In this document: one piece after another, positions 47,931-57,171 of the stretch | Layout of the letters: the number at the start of each line of letters is the position of its first letter | How positions within the stretch are numbered: the stretch's first letter is position 1 | Assembly: GCA_035578155.1 (NCBI GenBank) | Contig: JAPWDM010000005.1 | Span: forward strand, 39,952,108 to 40,016,107 | Source of the DNA: Brachynemurus nebulosus | Lineage: Eukaryota; Arthropoda; Insecta; Neuroptera; Myrmeleontidae | Length of the DNA: 64,000 nt | Reading direction: 5' to 3' | Position numbers and translations under genes: made by a program | The notes under the pieces: model-generated | What the model saw: the letters and a program-made list of their open reading frames with translations, nothing else | Database searches by the model: none | What the model was told of the DNA's origin: nothing

Positions 47931-48810
47931 ATTCTTTTTTTTTGGGAGTGACTCTTTTTTAGGAGTGACTCTTTTTTGGAGTGACTATTTTTGTTTTGGG
48001 AGTGACTCTTTTTTTTGGGAGTGACTCTTTTTTGGGAGTGACTCTTTTTTGGGAGTGACTCTTTTTTGGGAGTGACTCTTTTTTAGGAGTGATTCTTTTT
48101 TTTTGGAGTGACTCTTTTTTCGGGAGTGACTCTTTTTTTGGGAGTGACTCTTTTTTGGGAGTGACTCTTTTTTGGGAGTGACACCTAAAAAAAGAGTCAC
48201 TCCCAAAAAAGAGTCACTCCCGAAAAAAGAGTCACTTCCAAAAAAGAGTCACTCCCAAAAAAAAGAATCACTCCTAAAAAAGAGTCACTCCTAAAAAAGA
48301 GTCACTCCCAAAAAAGAGTCACTCCCAAAAAAGAGTCACTCCCAAAAAAAAGAGTCACTCCCAAAACAAAAAGAGTCACTCCAAAAAAGAGTCACTCCTA
48401 AAAAAGAGTCACTCCCAAAAAAAAAGAATCACTCCCAAAAAAAAAGAGTGACTCTTTTTTGGGAGTGACTCTTTTTTAGGAGTGACTCTTTTTTAGGAGT
48501 GATTCTTTTTTTTGGGAGTGACTCTTTTTTGGAAGTGACTCTTTTTTCGGGAGTGACTCTTTTTTGGGAGTGACTCCTTTTTGGAAGTCACTCCCAAAAA
48601 AGAGTCACTCCCAAAAAAAGAGTCACTCCCGAAAAAAGAGTCACTCCAAAAAAAAAGAATCACTCCTAAAAAAGAGTCACTCCCAAAAAAGAGTCACTCC
48701 CAAAAAAGAGTCACTCCCAAAAAAGAGTCACTCCCAAAAAAAAGAGTCACTCCCAAAACAAAAAGAGTCACTCCAAAAAAGAGTCACTCCCAAAAAAAAA
48801 GAATCACTCC
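47931..48810. repeat. central array of GAGTCACTC repeats, nested hairpins
   Basis: Roughly fifty ~17-bp units with a 9-bp dyad core (GAGT-C-ACTC) and a T6-GGG or CCC-A6 spacer. Four blocks alternate in orientation: 47,931-48,182, 48,187-48,447, 48,448-48,580 and 48,584-48,810. Blocks 1 and 4 are mirror copies, though block 1 has about one extra unit. Block 2 carries the same variant units in the same order as block 4. Block 3 is an exact complement of about the first 110 bp of block 2. The array lies between the two promoters and could act as a shared enhancer; TGACTC is the half site of bZIP factors. Frames such as KKESLPKKSHSQ come from the repeat and are not genes. Confidence 0.9.
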
Positions 48811-48815
48811 ATAGG

Positions 48816-48850
48816 TATATAAGGCTCAACCCGCGGAATCTTTAGTCAGT
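48816..48850 (+). promoter_or_regulatory. TATA-initiator core promoter, right gene copy
   Basis: TATATAAG at 48,816-48,823 is followed 32 bases later by the arthropod initiator TCAGT (48,846-48,850). This is the spacing expected for a real start site, giving a 5' leader of about 56 bases. ACACGTT near +28 loosely resembles a downstream promoter element. The GAGTCACTC array ends only a few bases upstream. Confidence 0.78.
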
Positions 48851-48903
48851 CGAGTTCAGTTCAGCTATTCGTAAACACGTTGCAATCGTAATACTGTTAA
48901 GCT

Positions 48904-50055
48904 ATGCATAGTTGTGAATTTTGTGGTAAGAAATTTTCGCGGAAGTTTAATCTCTCGCGTCATTTAAGAACTAAACATAATTCGTCTGAGAATGATAAAA
49001 AAAATGATGAAAATGGAATAAGTCAATTTGAAAATTCCACGAATCGGTCAGTAAATAATGGGACACACGTGAACAGAGCGGAGAAGAGGAGACTTTCAAT
49101 ACAAAGTGAATCGTCAAAATCGAATGATGAAGATGATGATGATGGTGGAACCAATTATAGCTTTGAAGCAAGAAATGAAGAAAAGGAAGATAAAGCACCA
49201 GTATTTCAAAATCAGCAGGAGGATGATACAGATCTATCTACAAGAAACTTGAATACTTTTAATCAAAGTATGATGGCTGCAGCAGAAGCAATCAGACGTA
49301 AATTCCACGCTTTAAAAAACTCGCATAATATTCTACAATCGGCGAATGATGAAGATAATCGATCTGATGAACAAAAGCATTTACCATCGCCTGATAACTA
49401 CAAAGAAACAAGTTTTACTCCAAAGATGGCTGGTCTCTTACAAACTGCTCTAGACATATTAATGGTCAAAGAGCTTCAGAACGCATGCGCAAAGGATGAA
49501 GAGCAAGAAAATAAAAATTCAGGAGAAAAGGAACAACCTTCGACATCTAACTCAACAAATGGCGGAGCTAAACGTTTCAAATATGATGATGAAAATGCTA
49601 GCCTTCATAATGGCCATTCGAAACCTGTTGATGAAGAAGAAGAATATTTTGATGACCCGAACCATTTAGTTGATGAACTAAGAAGTTTAGCGACTCAGAC
49701 GCAAATTGGAGAAGAAATGGTTAATACTGTGTGCAATTTAATGGAAAGGAGTCATATTATAAATCCCAGCTTCGCGGATTATATCGAAAACGAGAAAAAA
49801 CGAAGTCATTTTAATAATTTAAAGGAAAGTGACATTGGAAAGCGGATTATCTCAATAACTAGGGAATTGGAAAAGCATGATATTATTGAGCCAGTGTTAA
49901 AGTATATATCAAATGATGAAAAAACATCTGCTAGCGATAGCGAAGATACTGCGAGCGAAGGAGAAGCTGATGATGACGAGAATACAGTCGCCAACGATGG
50001 TGATGAAAAAATTTCGGGTGAAGGGTTATACTTAAGGCCCTATAGGAGATATTAA
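48904..50055 (+). CDS. single C2H2 zinc-finger acidic protein, right copy
   Basis: Same 383-residue protein as the left copy. The start is supported by the TATA-TCAGT promoter 56 bases upstream and by the finger beginning at residue 4 (MHSCEFCGKKFSRKF). The spacing Cys-X2-Cys-X12-His-X4-His fits a C2H2 finger. The stop TAA follows the RPYRRY tail; an ATTAAA overlaps it and AATAAA lies near 50,490. Complete identity with a mirror copy, in an otherwise decaying region, suggests recent copying or continued conversion. Likely role: an element-encoded regulator, perhaps of the central array; this is inference. Confidence 0.8.
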   Translation: MHSCEFCGKKFSRKFNLSRHLRTKHNSSENDKKNDENGISQFENSTNRSVNNGTHVNRAEKRRLSIQSESSKSNDEDDDDGGTNYSFEARNEEKEDKAPVFQNQQEDDTDLSTRNLNTFNQSMMAAAEAIRRKFHALKNSHNILQSANDEDNRSDEQKHLPSPDNYKETSFTPKMAGLLQTALDILMVKELQNACAKDEEQENKNSGEKEQPSTSNSTNGGAKRFKYDDENASLHNGHSKPVDEEEEYFDDPNHLVDELRSLATQTQIGEEMVNTVCNLMERSHIINPSFADYIENEKKRSHFNNLKESDIGKRIISITRELEKHDIIEPVLKYISNDEKTSASDSEDTASEGEADDDENTVANDGDEKISGEGLYLRPYRRY

Positions 50056-52273
50056 AATAAGCTATCGGCATTTAATAAGTTGTTAAAAAAAATCTTTGTA
50101 ACTTTTCCAATAGCTATATGTTAATTATTTTAAAATTATGTGAGTGTTGTTATTTCTTACATACCACAGTCCTTAAGCAATTTTAGTAATTCGTTAAAAA
50201 AGATCACCGAAATGATTGTTCTTACAACGAACTATGTAATGTGTATTTTCTAAGCTATTAAAATAGGTAATGTTTTTGCTTACTCCTGAATATAGGCAAT
50301 TAAATCGCATTGTCCTATTAACATTCTGGTGCGATAGAACATATGTGTAAACTATGTAATTCTTGCTAATAAGTATTTACCCATGTTATTAATGATTTGC
50401 TAATTTGAAGTATCGTTTGCACAGTAATGATCTAAAACTGCTGTGCAGGAAAGGGTTAATTAATTGAATGCAGCTTAACTCCGGAAAAAAAAATAAAATT
50501 TCGTAATCCAAAATTAAAGTTTTCATCCGCTCTTTAAAAATTATGAGAGTTATTTACTGTCCACCCTATATATACGCATTTATTCTTATGATATAAAACT
50601 ACATTTTCAATTCGTTTGCTTAGAAATATTTGTCTGTGACTGATAATTTTTAGGTGTTTTTACAAAATTAAACTGCAAAAAAATAGTTTAAATGTATTTC
50701 ACTGTCTATAAAATCATAAATTTTTTTTCTCTATCATCAATAAATTAACAAACAAAAAATACTTATTCAATACCTACCTAGCTTGCTATAACTATTGTTT
50801 ATGGTAGAAAATATTGCGGGGAATATATAAACATAATAAGTTTCAGCGAAGTAAGAACATACAAATTTAACATGGGAAAAAATTGTTGAGATCAGAGCAT
50901 GCTTGTCTTTTATGGGTATCGTTTTATATAGGCATCGATAGTTACTAAAATTTTCTTTAATTGCAAAAAAGGTAAATTTGAAAAACAAAACAATAGGTGC
51001 CTAATTTTCTACTAAGCAGTACTATTTGTTAATAAATATTTCAACATTAGATTAATATTTATTTATAGTTATCTTAATAAATTTACTGCTATTGTCTTTT
51101 ATTGACTTCTGAATATTATTTTGACGCGATATTATTTAAAATTTTGCTAAATTTTTTAATAAATAAAACACATTTTTATAAATTATAATAATATACAATA
51201 TATTGGAGTATGATAATATGAGAAAAAAAAAAGACGCTTATTTAGCATTGATAAAATAATTTCGTATTTAAGATGAATTGCTATTACTACCGTTATTTAC
51301 AAAAACTAGAGGTCATTTAATACCTATAGATATATTTAACTAATTTTTTAACAATAGCAAGTAATAATTTTTTGATAAAAATAGCTATAAATTTTTTTAG
51401 ATAAGTTATAAAATATTAAAAGAAAAATTTTCTTAAAATATATGGAACATTGTGCTATTAATTTAAGACTAAAAAAATATTATGAGGAGAAATTAATGTT
51501 TCAAAACTGTTTTAAATTCTTGATATTACATATTCAGTTTTAAAAAATATTAAGAAATATGATTTTTTACAATATATTGATATTGTAAAATATATGTTTT
51601 TTAACGGTGTAGAAACCCATACTTTTAACAGAGTACTGTATATATGCGAAATATTATATTACTATATATATTTTAAAAAATTCGTTTTTATTTAATTGTT
51701 GATGACCAAATATTTTTACATTAAATGAGTAAATTCTTATGTATTTTATAACATGATATCGCGTGATTACAGTTATAATAAAGTAATCATGAGTATTTAT
51801 AAGTTATATATTTAAAAGAAAAATACACACTTAGATATTTATAACGTAAGTATGTAACAATTTTAGCTGATTTAGTTGATTAAAGATTTAGCTGATTAAA
51901 TAACATCAAAGAATATGCACACAGATTTGTAATGAAATGTAAAAAATTGTAAGATTGTAAAATTGTAAAATTGTAAATTGTAAAAAAAAAATGTACAGAG
52001 TGATACATTTTTGTAAAATTTACGAGTATATATGGTGTACCATAATTGTAAATGGAATTTTTATATATACATCAAGTTTAAGGTATAATATCAAAAATTA
52101 GTTTGATTTCTTTTTAGGGGATCGGTGTAAATCAAAAGATCGGTTTTTTTCTTTAAATTTATTTTATTAAGTATAGTTTTAAACAAAAATAGGTACACAA
52201 TGATCACTTTTTTAACTTGTAAAATTTATAATTATATTAAAAATTTGTGCATATGCAAGAAAGTGTTCTGTGA

Positions 52274-52558
52274 GGAATCAAAGATCACCAATTGGTCGAC
52301 TTGTGTATTAAAATAGTAAAAAATTATTCAACAAACACCATTGAATTTATAGAGGTGGTTTGTAGACTTTTCAAGTTCAATTATAGACGAAATATTGAAA
52401 TATCGGAATATTTCTGTTGTATGTAATTTACGGATCATTACATCAATCTTCTTCAATGTTCTAACGCAGAATTAAGAGAACTAAGTAAAGCGAAGCGTCG
52501 AGAGGAAATTATTAAACAACTCGTTGAAAACTCTGAAATACCAACAATTCTACGATAA
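52274..52558 (+). pseudogene. decayed small reading frame, right arm
   Basis: The frame runs about 93 codons with one internal TAA at 52,424-52,426. The first half reads like a helical protein (DHQLVDLCIKIVKNY, IEFIEVVCRLFKFNYRRN). The second half is basic and helical (NAELRELSKAKRREEIIKQL) and ends ILR-TAA. Balanced composition in very AT-rich DNA suggests an old gene rather than chance. I do not recognise it with confidence; a small element-encoded core or structural protein is one possibility. A GTATGTAA at the stop looks like a splice donor, but splicing to the nearest acceptor gives no open frame. Confidence 0.3.
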
Positions 52559-52667
52559 ACTAATGAGCGGCGTAGTAATGTAGATGACGAATCTCCCCCG
52601 GTTGGTTTCGAACTCACAATCTACCAGATAAGAGCGGAGTTGCTAACCACTACACCAACTCGGGGTC
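52554..52667 (-). mobile_element. SINE copy in right arm
   Basis: Mirror copy of 44,068-44,181 with the same Pol III A and B boxes on the minus strand. Confidence 0.75.
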
Positions 52668-53668
52668 GACAAACTAATTGATTTTACACAATAAAATAAC
52701 ACGATAACGAATCATTGAAAAGTTGACCGGCGGATATTCGAATTGAATTTAAAACGTTGAAGGAGGTGCCGGAGAATACATCACCATTCTGTCTTCTACT
52801 ACATGACCGTGTGGTTCAATATAATCCATTGACGAATATTGTTACAAAATATGTATAAATCGATATATACTAGTCCTCGATGCGGCCATCATTCCGGAGC
52901 AACTTGCGCCATGGAAAATGTCATATCCATATACAAATATTATCGTAATAACATTTAAATATTTTATTGTAAAATATTTCTTTTAAAATAAATTTATTAA
53001 AATAAGAAAAAATTAAAAAAAATTAAAAATAAAAAAAAAATGTGTTCTTATTTAATAAAAAAATAAAAATTAAAAATTTAAAAAAAATGTGTTTTTATTT
53101 AGAGGAAAACCTGTATAAACCTGTTTTCAGATAAAAATATACAATCATATGATAAAATTCATTTTTTTGCATATTAGACAGAAATCTTCTAATGACGTCA
53201 GCTGACAATTTATACAACTTTAAACCTGTTTTCAGATAAAAATATGATAAAATTTTGAATCTAGGTACAGAATTCGCGGTGGTTCCTACTAGCAACGCCA
53301 TCTTTTAACTATCAAAAAGGATTTTCAGCATCATCTTTTAACAATTTTTCAAACTTTACACACAGGAATCCAGACTAACAACGCTATCAAAGGTGGCTGC
53401 GCCATCTAGCAGTGAATTTACAAAGCTCGAAGGTGGTTGCACCATCTATTAGGGAAATTCTTAGGTTAGAAAAAATTTTGTTTAGGTTACACCAAATTTC
53501 CTTAGGTTCTCTTAGGCTGGATTAAGTTCCGCTAGGCTAGAAAAAAATTTTGCTCCACCCACCGCCGCAGGCTTCTAGAACCCACATAGGTTACCTACCT
53601 CCTGCCGAGGTCGCTCAAAAAGTTGGATGGTGGGATGGTGGGCCCAGAACCGCTATATTCCTACTACT

Positions 53669-53674
53669 TTCGTC
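53669..53674. repeat. 6-bp target site duplication, right
   Basis: TTCGTC directly follows the ...CCTACTACT terminus and matches 43,060-43,065. Confidence 0.85.
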
Positions 53675-54356
53675 AATAACTGAAACAACTTATAATTTTT
53701 CGGTTTTGTTTCATAATAAGAACTACTCTCATCTTTTTTTATTATATATGTTTTGGTAGATGTATATGGAAACAAGTAAGAATTTTTACAAAGCACTTTG
53801 CTTTCTTTGAGTCTCATTTGTAATAATATATGAACAAAATCATTATAATTTTTGACGACTTTCAAATATCTTAAGCTGCAGTCGATGTTAAATATTGAAT
53901 AAAAAAGTTTAACAACTAACTCTGATAAATCTGAAAAATTAACACAAAATGTATGTCCTCTTGTGTGTTAAATCATTGACACAAACCTTGTGTAAAGATT
54001 TGACACATATGTTTTGTGTTAAAATAACACAAAAAATTGAGTAGACCGTTCTGGACATGTAAATTGTGTTAATTTTGACACAAATTTTTTGACTGTGTAT
54101 AAGGTAGGTACCTGCAGTGTTACCTAAACTACAACATAGTTATCGATTTGATTTCTTTCAGGAGCAGATCCCTTGCATCTGATTATACCCATTTTCGATT
54201 TTCCCTGATTATCTCACAATTTATAGGAAATAGAAAAAAAACACTTTATTAGACACAATACTTTATTTTTAAAGAATTTTCGATTGATATGCTTAATTAC
54301 AGGATCGGAACTACTGAAGGGGCTATTCGACAGATTAGGAGTGAACAGTATTTTTA
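53675..54356. other. non-coding DNA with TGTGTTA/ACACAA words
   Basis: Between about 53,935 and 54,100, TGTGTTAA-, GACACAAA- and ACACAAAA-type words recur in both orientations. This gives several small hairpins, probably a degraded MITE. No gene seen. Confidence 0.5.
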
Positions 54357-55093
54357 ACTTCCCATAGGAAGTTATTGTCCGATTTTACGAATCGCTAATT
54401 TTAACATATCTCCACGTTTCAAGGTCAGTAGAATCCGAATCCATCGTTTTTAGCTTGATATCTGTGTGTACGTTCGTTCATTCGTTCGTTTGTTCGTTCG
54501 TTCGTGAATTTTTTTTCGTCTCACATATCTCGAGAACAAATGATGATATCAACTCCGAAGTAATTTCATTAAATGCGTAATCAAAAAATGAAGACAGGAT
54601 AAAGTTTTCAGGAAATTCGGATGAGCGGTTTGTTCTTTGTGATAAAAAAACGGAATTAACTTTATTAACATATAACGTAGATTATGTGGATTTTTTACCA
54701 TGTCTTTATTATACAATGACCTAAAAACCTCCCGTGATGTTAAAAACGCATGCAGTAAATTATTGTAAAATATAATAAAATTTAAAAAAAAAAGAAAAAA
54801 AAAATAAAAAACTAAACGGAAAAACGAAATAAGAAACTTTTTGTGAAATATTTTTTGCTCCGCGTATCTTGAGAACAAATGTATCATTTGTTTGATAAGG
54901 GTGGAGCCCCCACCCTTAGGTACAGAAGGCGAAGCCCCCGGTGTGGTGCAAGGGGCAAAGCCTCTATCGGGGGTCCAGAGGAGGAGTCCTCTGAATTAAA
55001 AAAAAAAGTTATTCATTTGCAATAGTCTTTAAGGCATCCAATGGGAAGTTGACAGTGTGGGTAAACCTGTCCCCCAAATTTTTTTTATTATGT
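54357..55093 (+). repeat. unclassified ~700-bp repeat, copy 1
   Basis: It starts AACTTCCCATAGGAAGTTAT and contains ATATCTCCACGTTTCAAGGT, a (TTCG)n run (54,471-54,503), and a GC-rich segment with GGGGCAAAGCC and CAGAGGAGGAGTCC. It passes through ATGGGAAGTTGACAGTGTGG and ends near CCCCCAAATTTTTTT. The same sequence recurs inverted at 60,130-60,788. No coding capacity recognised. Confidence 0.7.
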
Positions 55094-55525
55094 TGCACCC
55101 CTTGAATTTGGATGAAACTTTGTATGGTTATATAAGGTACATTAAGACACAATTACTGTATTTTTTTGGAAGTGGTTACTTAATAGGAACCCTATAAAAA
55201 TAACAATGGATCGAATTTTTCCATTTTTAATATATTAACTAATATTTGCTTACGAGGGATTGTAAACTACAAAAATCATACAATTCCACAATTTATTGAA
55301 CGAAAAAAAGACGAAAACAACATTAATCATGGACGAAATATGACGACCATAACCGAACAGACTGAAAGAGAAATTATATAAATATGTATTAGTATTACTC
55401 TAACAAAACATAATGAAATTGGCACTGAACCAAATTATAATAATCGACTGAAGTAATACAAACACAGCGAATTAAAAACTACATGCCCAGATACTTTATG
55501 AAATCAATTACAGATAAGTATATAT
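55094..55525. other. non-coding DNA, no gene seen
   Basis: AT-rich; no recognisable feature. Confidence 0.5.
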
Positions 55526-57171
55526 GTTACTGTAAATGTCCGAAATTGGTGAATGTTAAAATACACCGGTGTATGTCGACAGCCACTAATTTCGATGGTG
55601 TATGTTCGAAATTGTTAAATAAATATTTTTAAATCGGACATACACCGGTGGATGTTAACATACACCAAGACGATTCTGTGGATCTTAGATATAGCGATTT
55701 AAAAATTAGGTGAATGTTAAAACACGTCATTGTTTGCTTAAAAAGAAGTTATGTTGTAACGAACAGATTATGTTTGTTTAAAAATAATTCATTTTGCAAG
55801 ATTTAGTCTGTGTATTGCACAGACTAAATGTTGTAAGATTTAGTCTGTGTATTGTAAATTCAAAAACAAATAATAAACGGTAAACAGACAGAAAAAATTT
55901 AAAAAATGGCCGGCGCTCAAAATTCGATTATTTTAATTTTATTAGTATCCTTTGGTAGGAATTCGCTTGTACCTCTTTGTATCTCCATTATTTTCGTTTG
56001 TACCTCAAAAGATTCGGAGATTCACGGGACCCGAAATTCTAGATAGAACCAACTTGACTGTTTTTTAAAATATTCCAATTTTGAAAACAGAATTCGACAG
56101 TGATCCGTTTGTACCTCTTTTATTTTTGTTTGTATCTCAAAGGGTTCGGAAAAATAAGGTACTCGAACTTCTAGATAGAATGAATTTGGCTGTTTTTAGA
56201 AACATTCAAAATTTGTAAACGGCATTCGATAAAGATTCGATTGTACCCGTTTATGAATCCTTTCTCTTCGATTTTACTTCAAAGAGTTGAGAGATACACG
56301 ATACTCGAAATTCTAGGTAGAATGAACTTGGATTTTTTTTTTTAGAAGCACTCAAAATTTGTAAACGGAATTCGATAAAAAATTGTTTGTACCCGTTTGT
56401 AGTTCTTTTCTTTTCATTTGTGCATTAAAAAGTTAAGAGATACATAATGCTCAAAATTCTAGGTAGAACAAAATTTACTGTTTTTGTAGATATTGAAATT
56501 ATTGAAAATTGCATTCGAAAGAGTATGATGTGTACCCGTTATAGATTTTTTAATTTCGTTTGTACCGTTCTTTCAGTTTTCAATCCGTTAGGAGATACGC
56601 AGTATTAGATATTCTAGGTAGAATAAATTCCGTAGTTTCTAGGGATACTCAAGACTTGAAAACAGTATTGGAAAGACTATTGTTTGCACCCGTTTGTACA
56701 AATAATTTTTAAACTTTTAAAAATCTCCAGATTATCCGTTAAGTCGAAAATTAGGCAGTACTTTCAAAATGGTTGTGATACAAACGAAAAGTAGTACAAA
56801 CTAGTATAAAGGAATCTTTGTCGAATGCTGTTTTCAAAATTTTATTAAAATATCTCAAAATACTCAAGTTCTTTCTACCTATAACTTCGAATACCATGTT
56901 CAGAGTGGACTCAGAAACGACTATTAGTAATTTTACTTACTGTAACCTTTTTTTGTATAATAATAACAGGTCTTTTTATATCACTAATAGCCATAATTTT
57001 ACTCATAACGAACATAAACCAAGTCATCGTGGTCTGTGTTAACATTCACTGGTGTATGGCCGAAGTCGTCATGAAGAGAATAAATAACGGTCATTCACCA
57101 GCTAGAGTGGTGGTTGTTAACATACACCAGCGTATCTTAAAATACACTGCATTTCGGACATTCATAGTAAC
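55526..57171. mobile_element. 1.65-kb TIR element with tandem-repeat interior
   Basis: The ends are inverted: GTTACTGTAAATGTCCGAAAT on the left, and the right is the complement of GTTACTATGAATGTCCGAAAT. ATAT on both sides may be a 4-bp target duplication, but it is low complexity. ACACCGGTGTATG-type words recur near both ends. The middle is a tandem repeat (see next entry). No transposase found. Confidence 0.6.
55930..56905. repeat. diverged ~130-155-bp tandem repeat
   Basis: The marker CTAG(A/G)TAGAA occurs at 56,039, 56,171, 56,313, 56,459 and 56,614, giving periods of 132, 142, 146 and 155. Each unit also has GTTTGTACC, ATTCGA and TTGTAAACGG-like words. A further unit in opposite orientation ends the array (about 56,755-56,905: CAAACTAG, GTCGAATGCTGTTTTCAAAA). 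It is a degenerate minisatellite with one inverted unit. Confidence 0.75.

Larger units (their letters stand above)
43066..48182 (+). repeat. left arm of palindrome
   Basis: It pairs with 48,584-53,668 read backwards. From the outer end inward it has CCCACCATCCCACCATCC direct repeats and a stretch with five CCTAA words (43,218-43,290). Then come two TAGATGG(T/C)GCA(A/G)CCACC copies, poly-T tracts, the SINE, the decayed frame, about 2 kb of AT-rich sequence without a recognised gene, the C2H2-type gene (minus strand), its promoter and repeat block 1. The frames at 43,433-43,639 and 45,747-45,968 recur in the other arm but are not recognisable. Confidence 0.85.
43066..53668. mobile_element. 10.6-kb palindromic transposon, Polinton-like termini
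   Basis: The whole 10,603 bp is an inverted repeat around about 48,367.5. Termini are AGTAGTAGGAATATAGCGG and its exact complement, and TTCGTC is duplicated outside. In the stretches I aligned I found three substitutions (left positions 43,211, 43,397, 43,629) and one homopolymer difference (11 T against 10 A near 43,693), all in the outer 650 bp. Each arm carries a C2H2-type gene, a SINE copy and a decayed frame; the centre is a tandem-repeat array. Polintons/Mavericks have 6-bp duplications, AG...CT ends and long TIRs, but the polymerase, integrase, protease and capsid genes are missing. Assignment to that group is inference. Confidence 0.85.
48584..53668 (-). repeat. right arm of palindrome
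   Basis: Inverted copy of the left arm with the contents in mirror order: repeat block 4, promoter, C2H2-type gene, AT-rich stretch, decayed frame, SINE, poly-A tracts, terminus. Confidence 0.85.

Noticed and set aside
47931..48810. Possible CRISPR-like array at the palindrome centre
   Set aside because: Units are contiguous, have no unique spacers, and the sequence is eukaryotic.
47985..48845. Lysine/serine-rich frames of 73-93 codons at the palindrome centre
   Set aside because: They follow the 17-bp tandem repeat, occur on both strands and have no independent composition.
46741..49994. 62- and 75-codon frames antisense to the C2H2-type genes
   Set aside because: They lie entirely within the zinc-finger genes on the other strand, and their His/Ser-rich composition mirrors the acidic codons.
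43066..53668. Assembly fold-back (missed-adapter) artefact
   Set aside because: The flanks differ on the two sides, a 6-bp duplication borders the exact termini, and the arms differ at a few bases. It still deserves a raw-read check.
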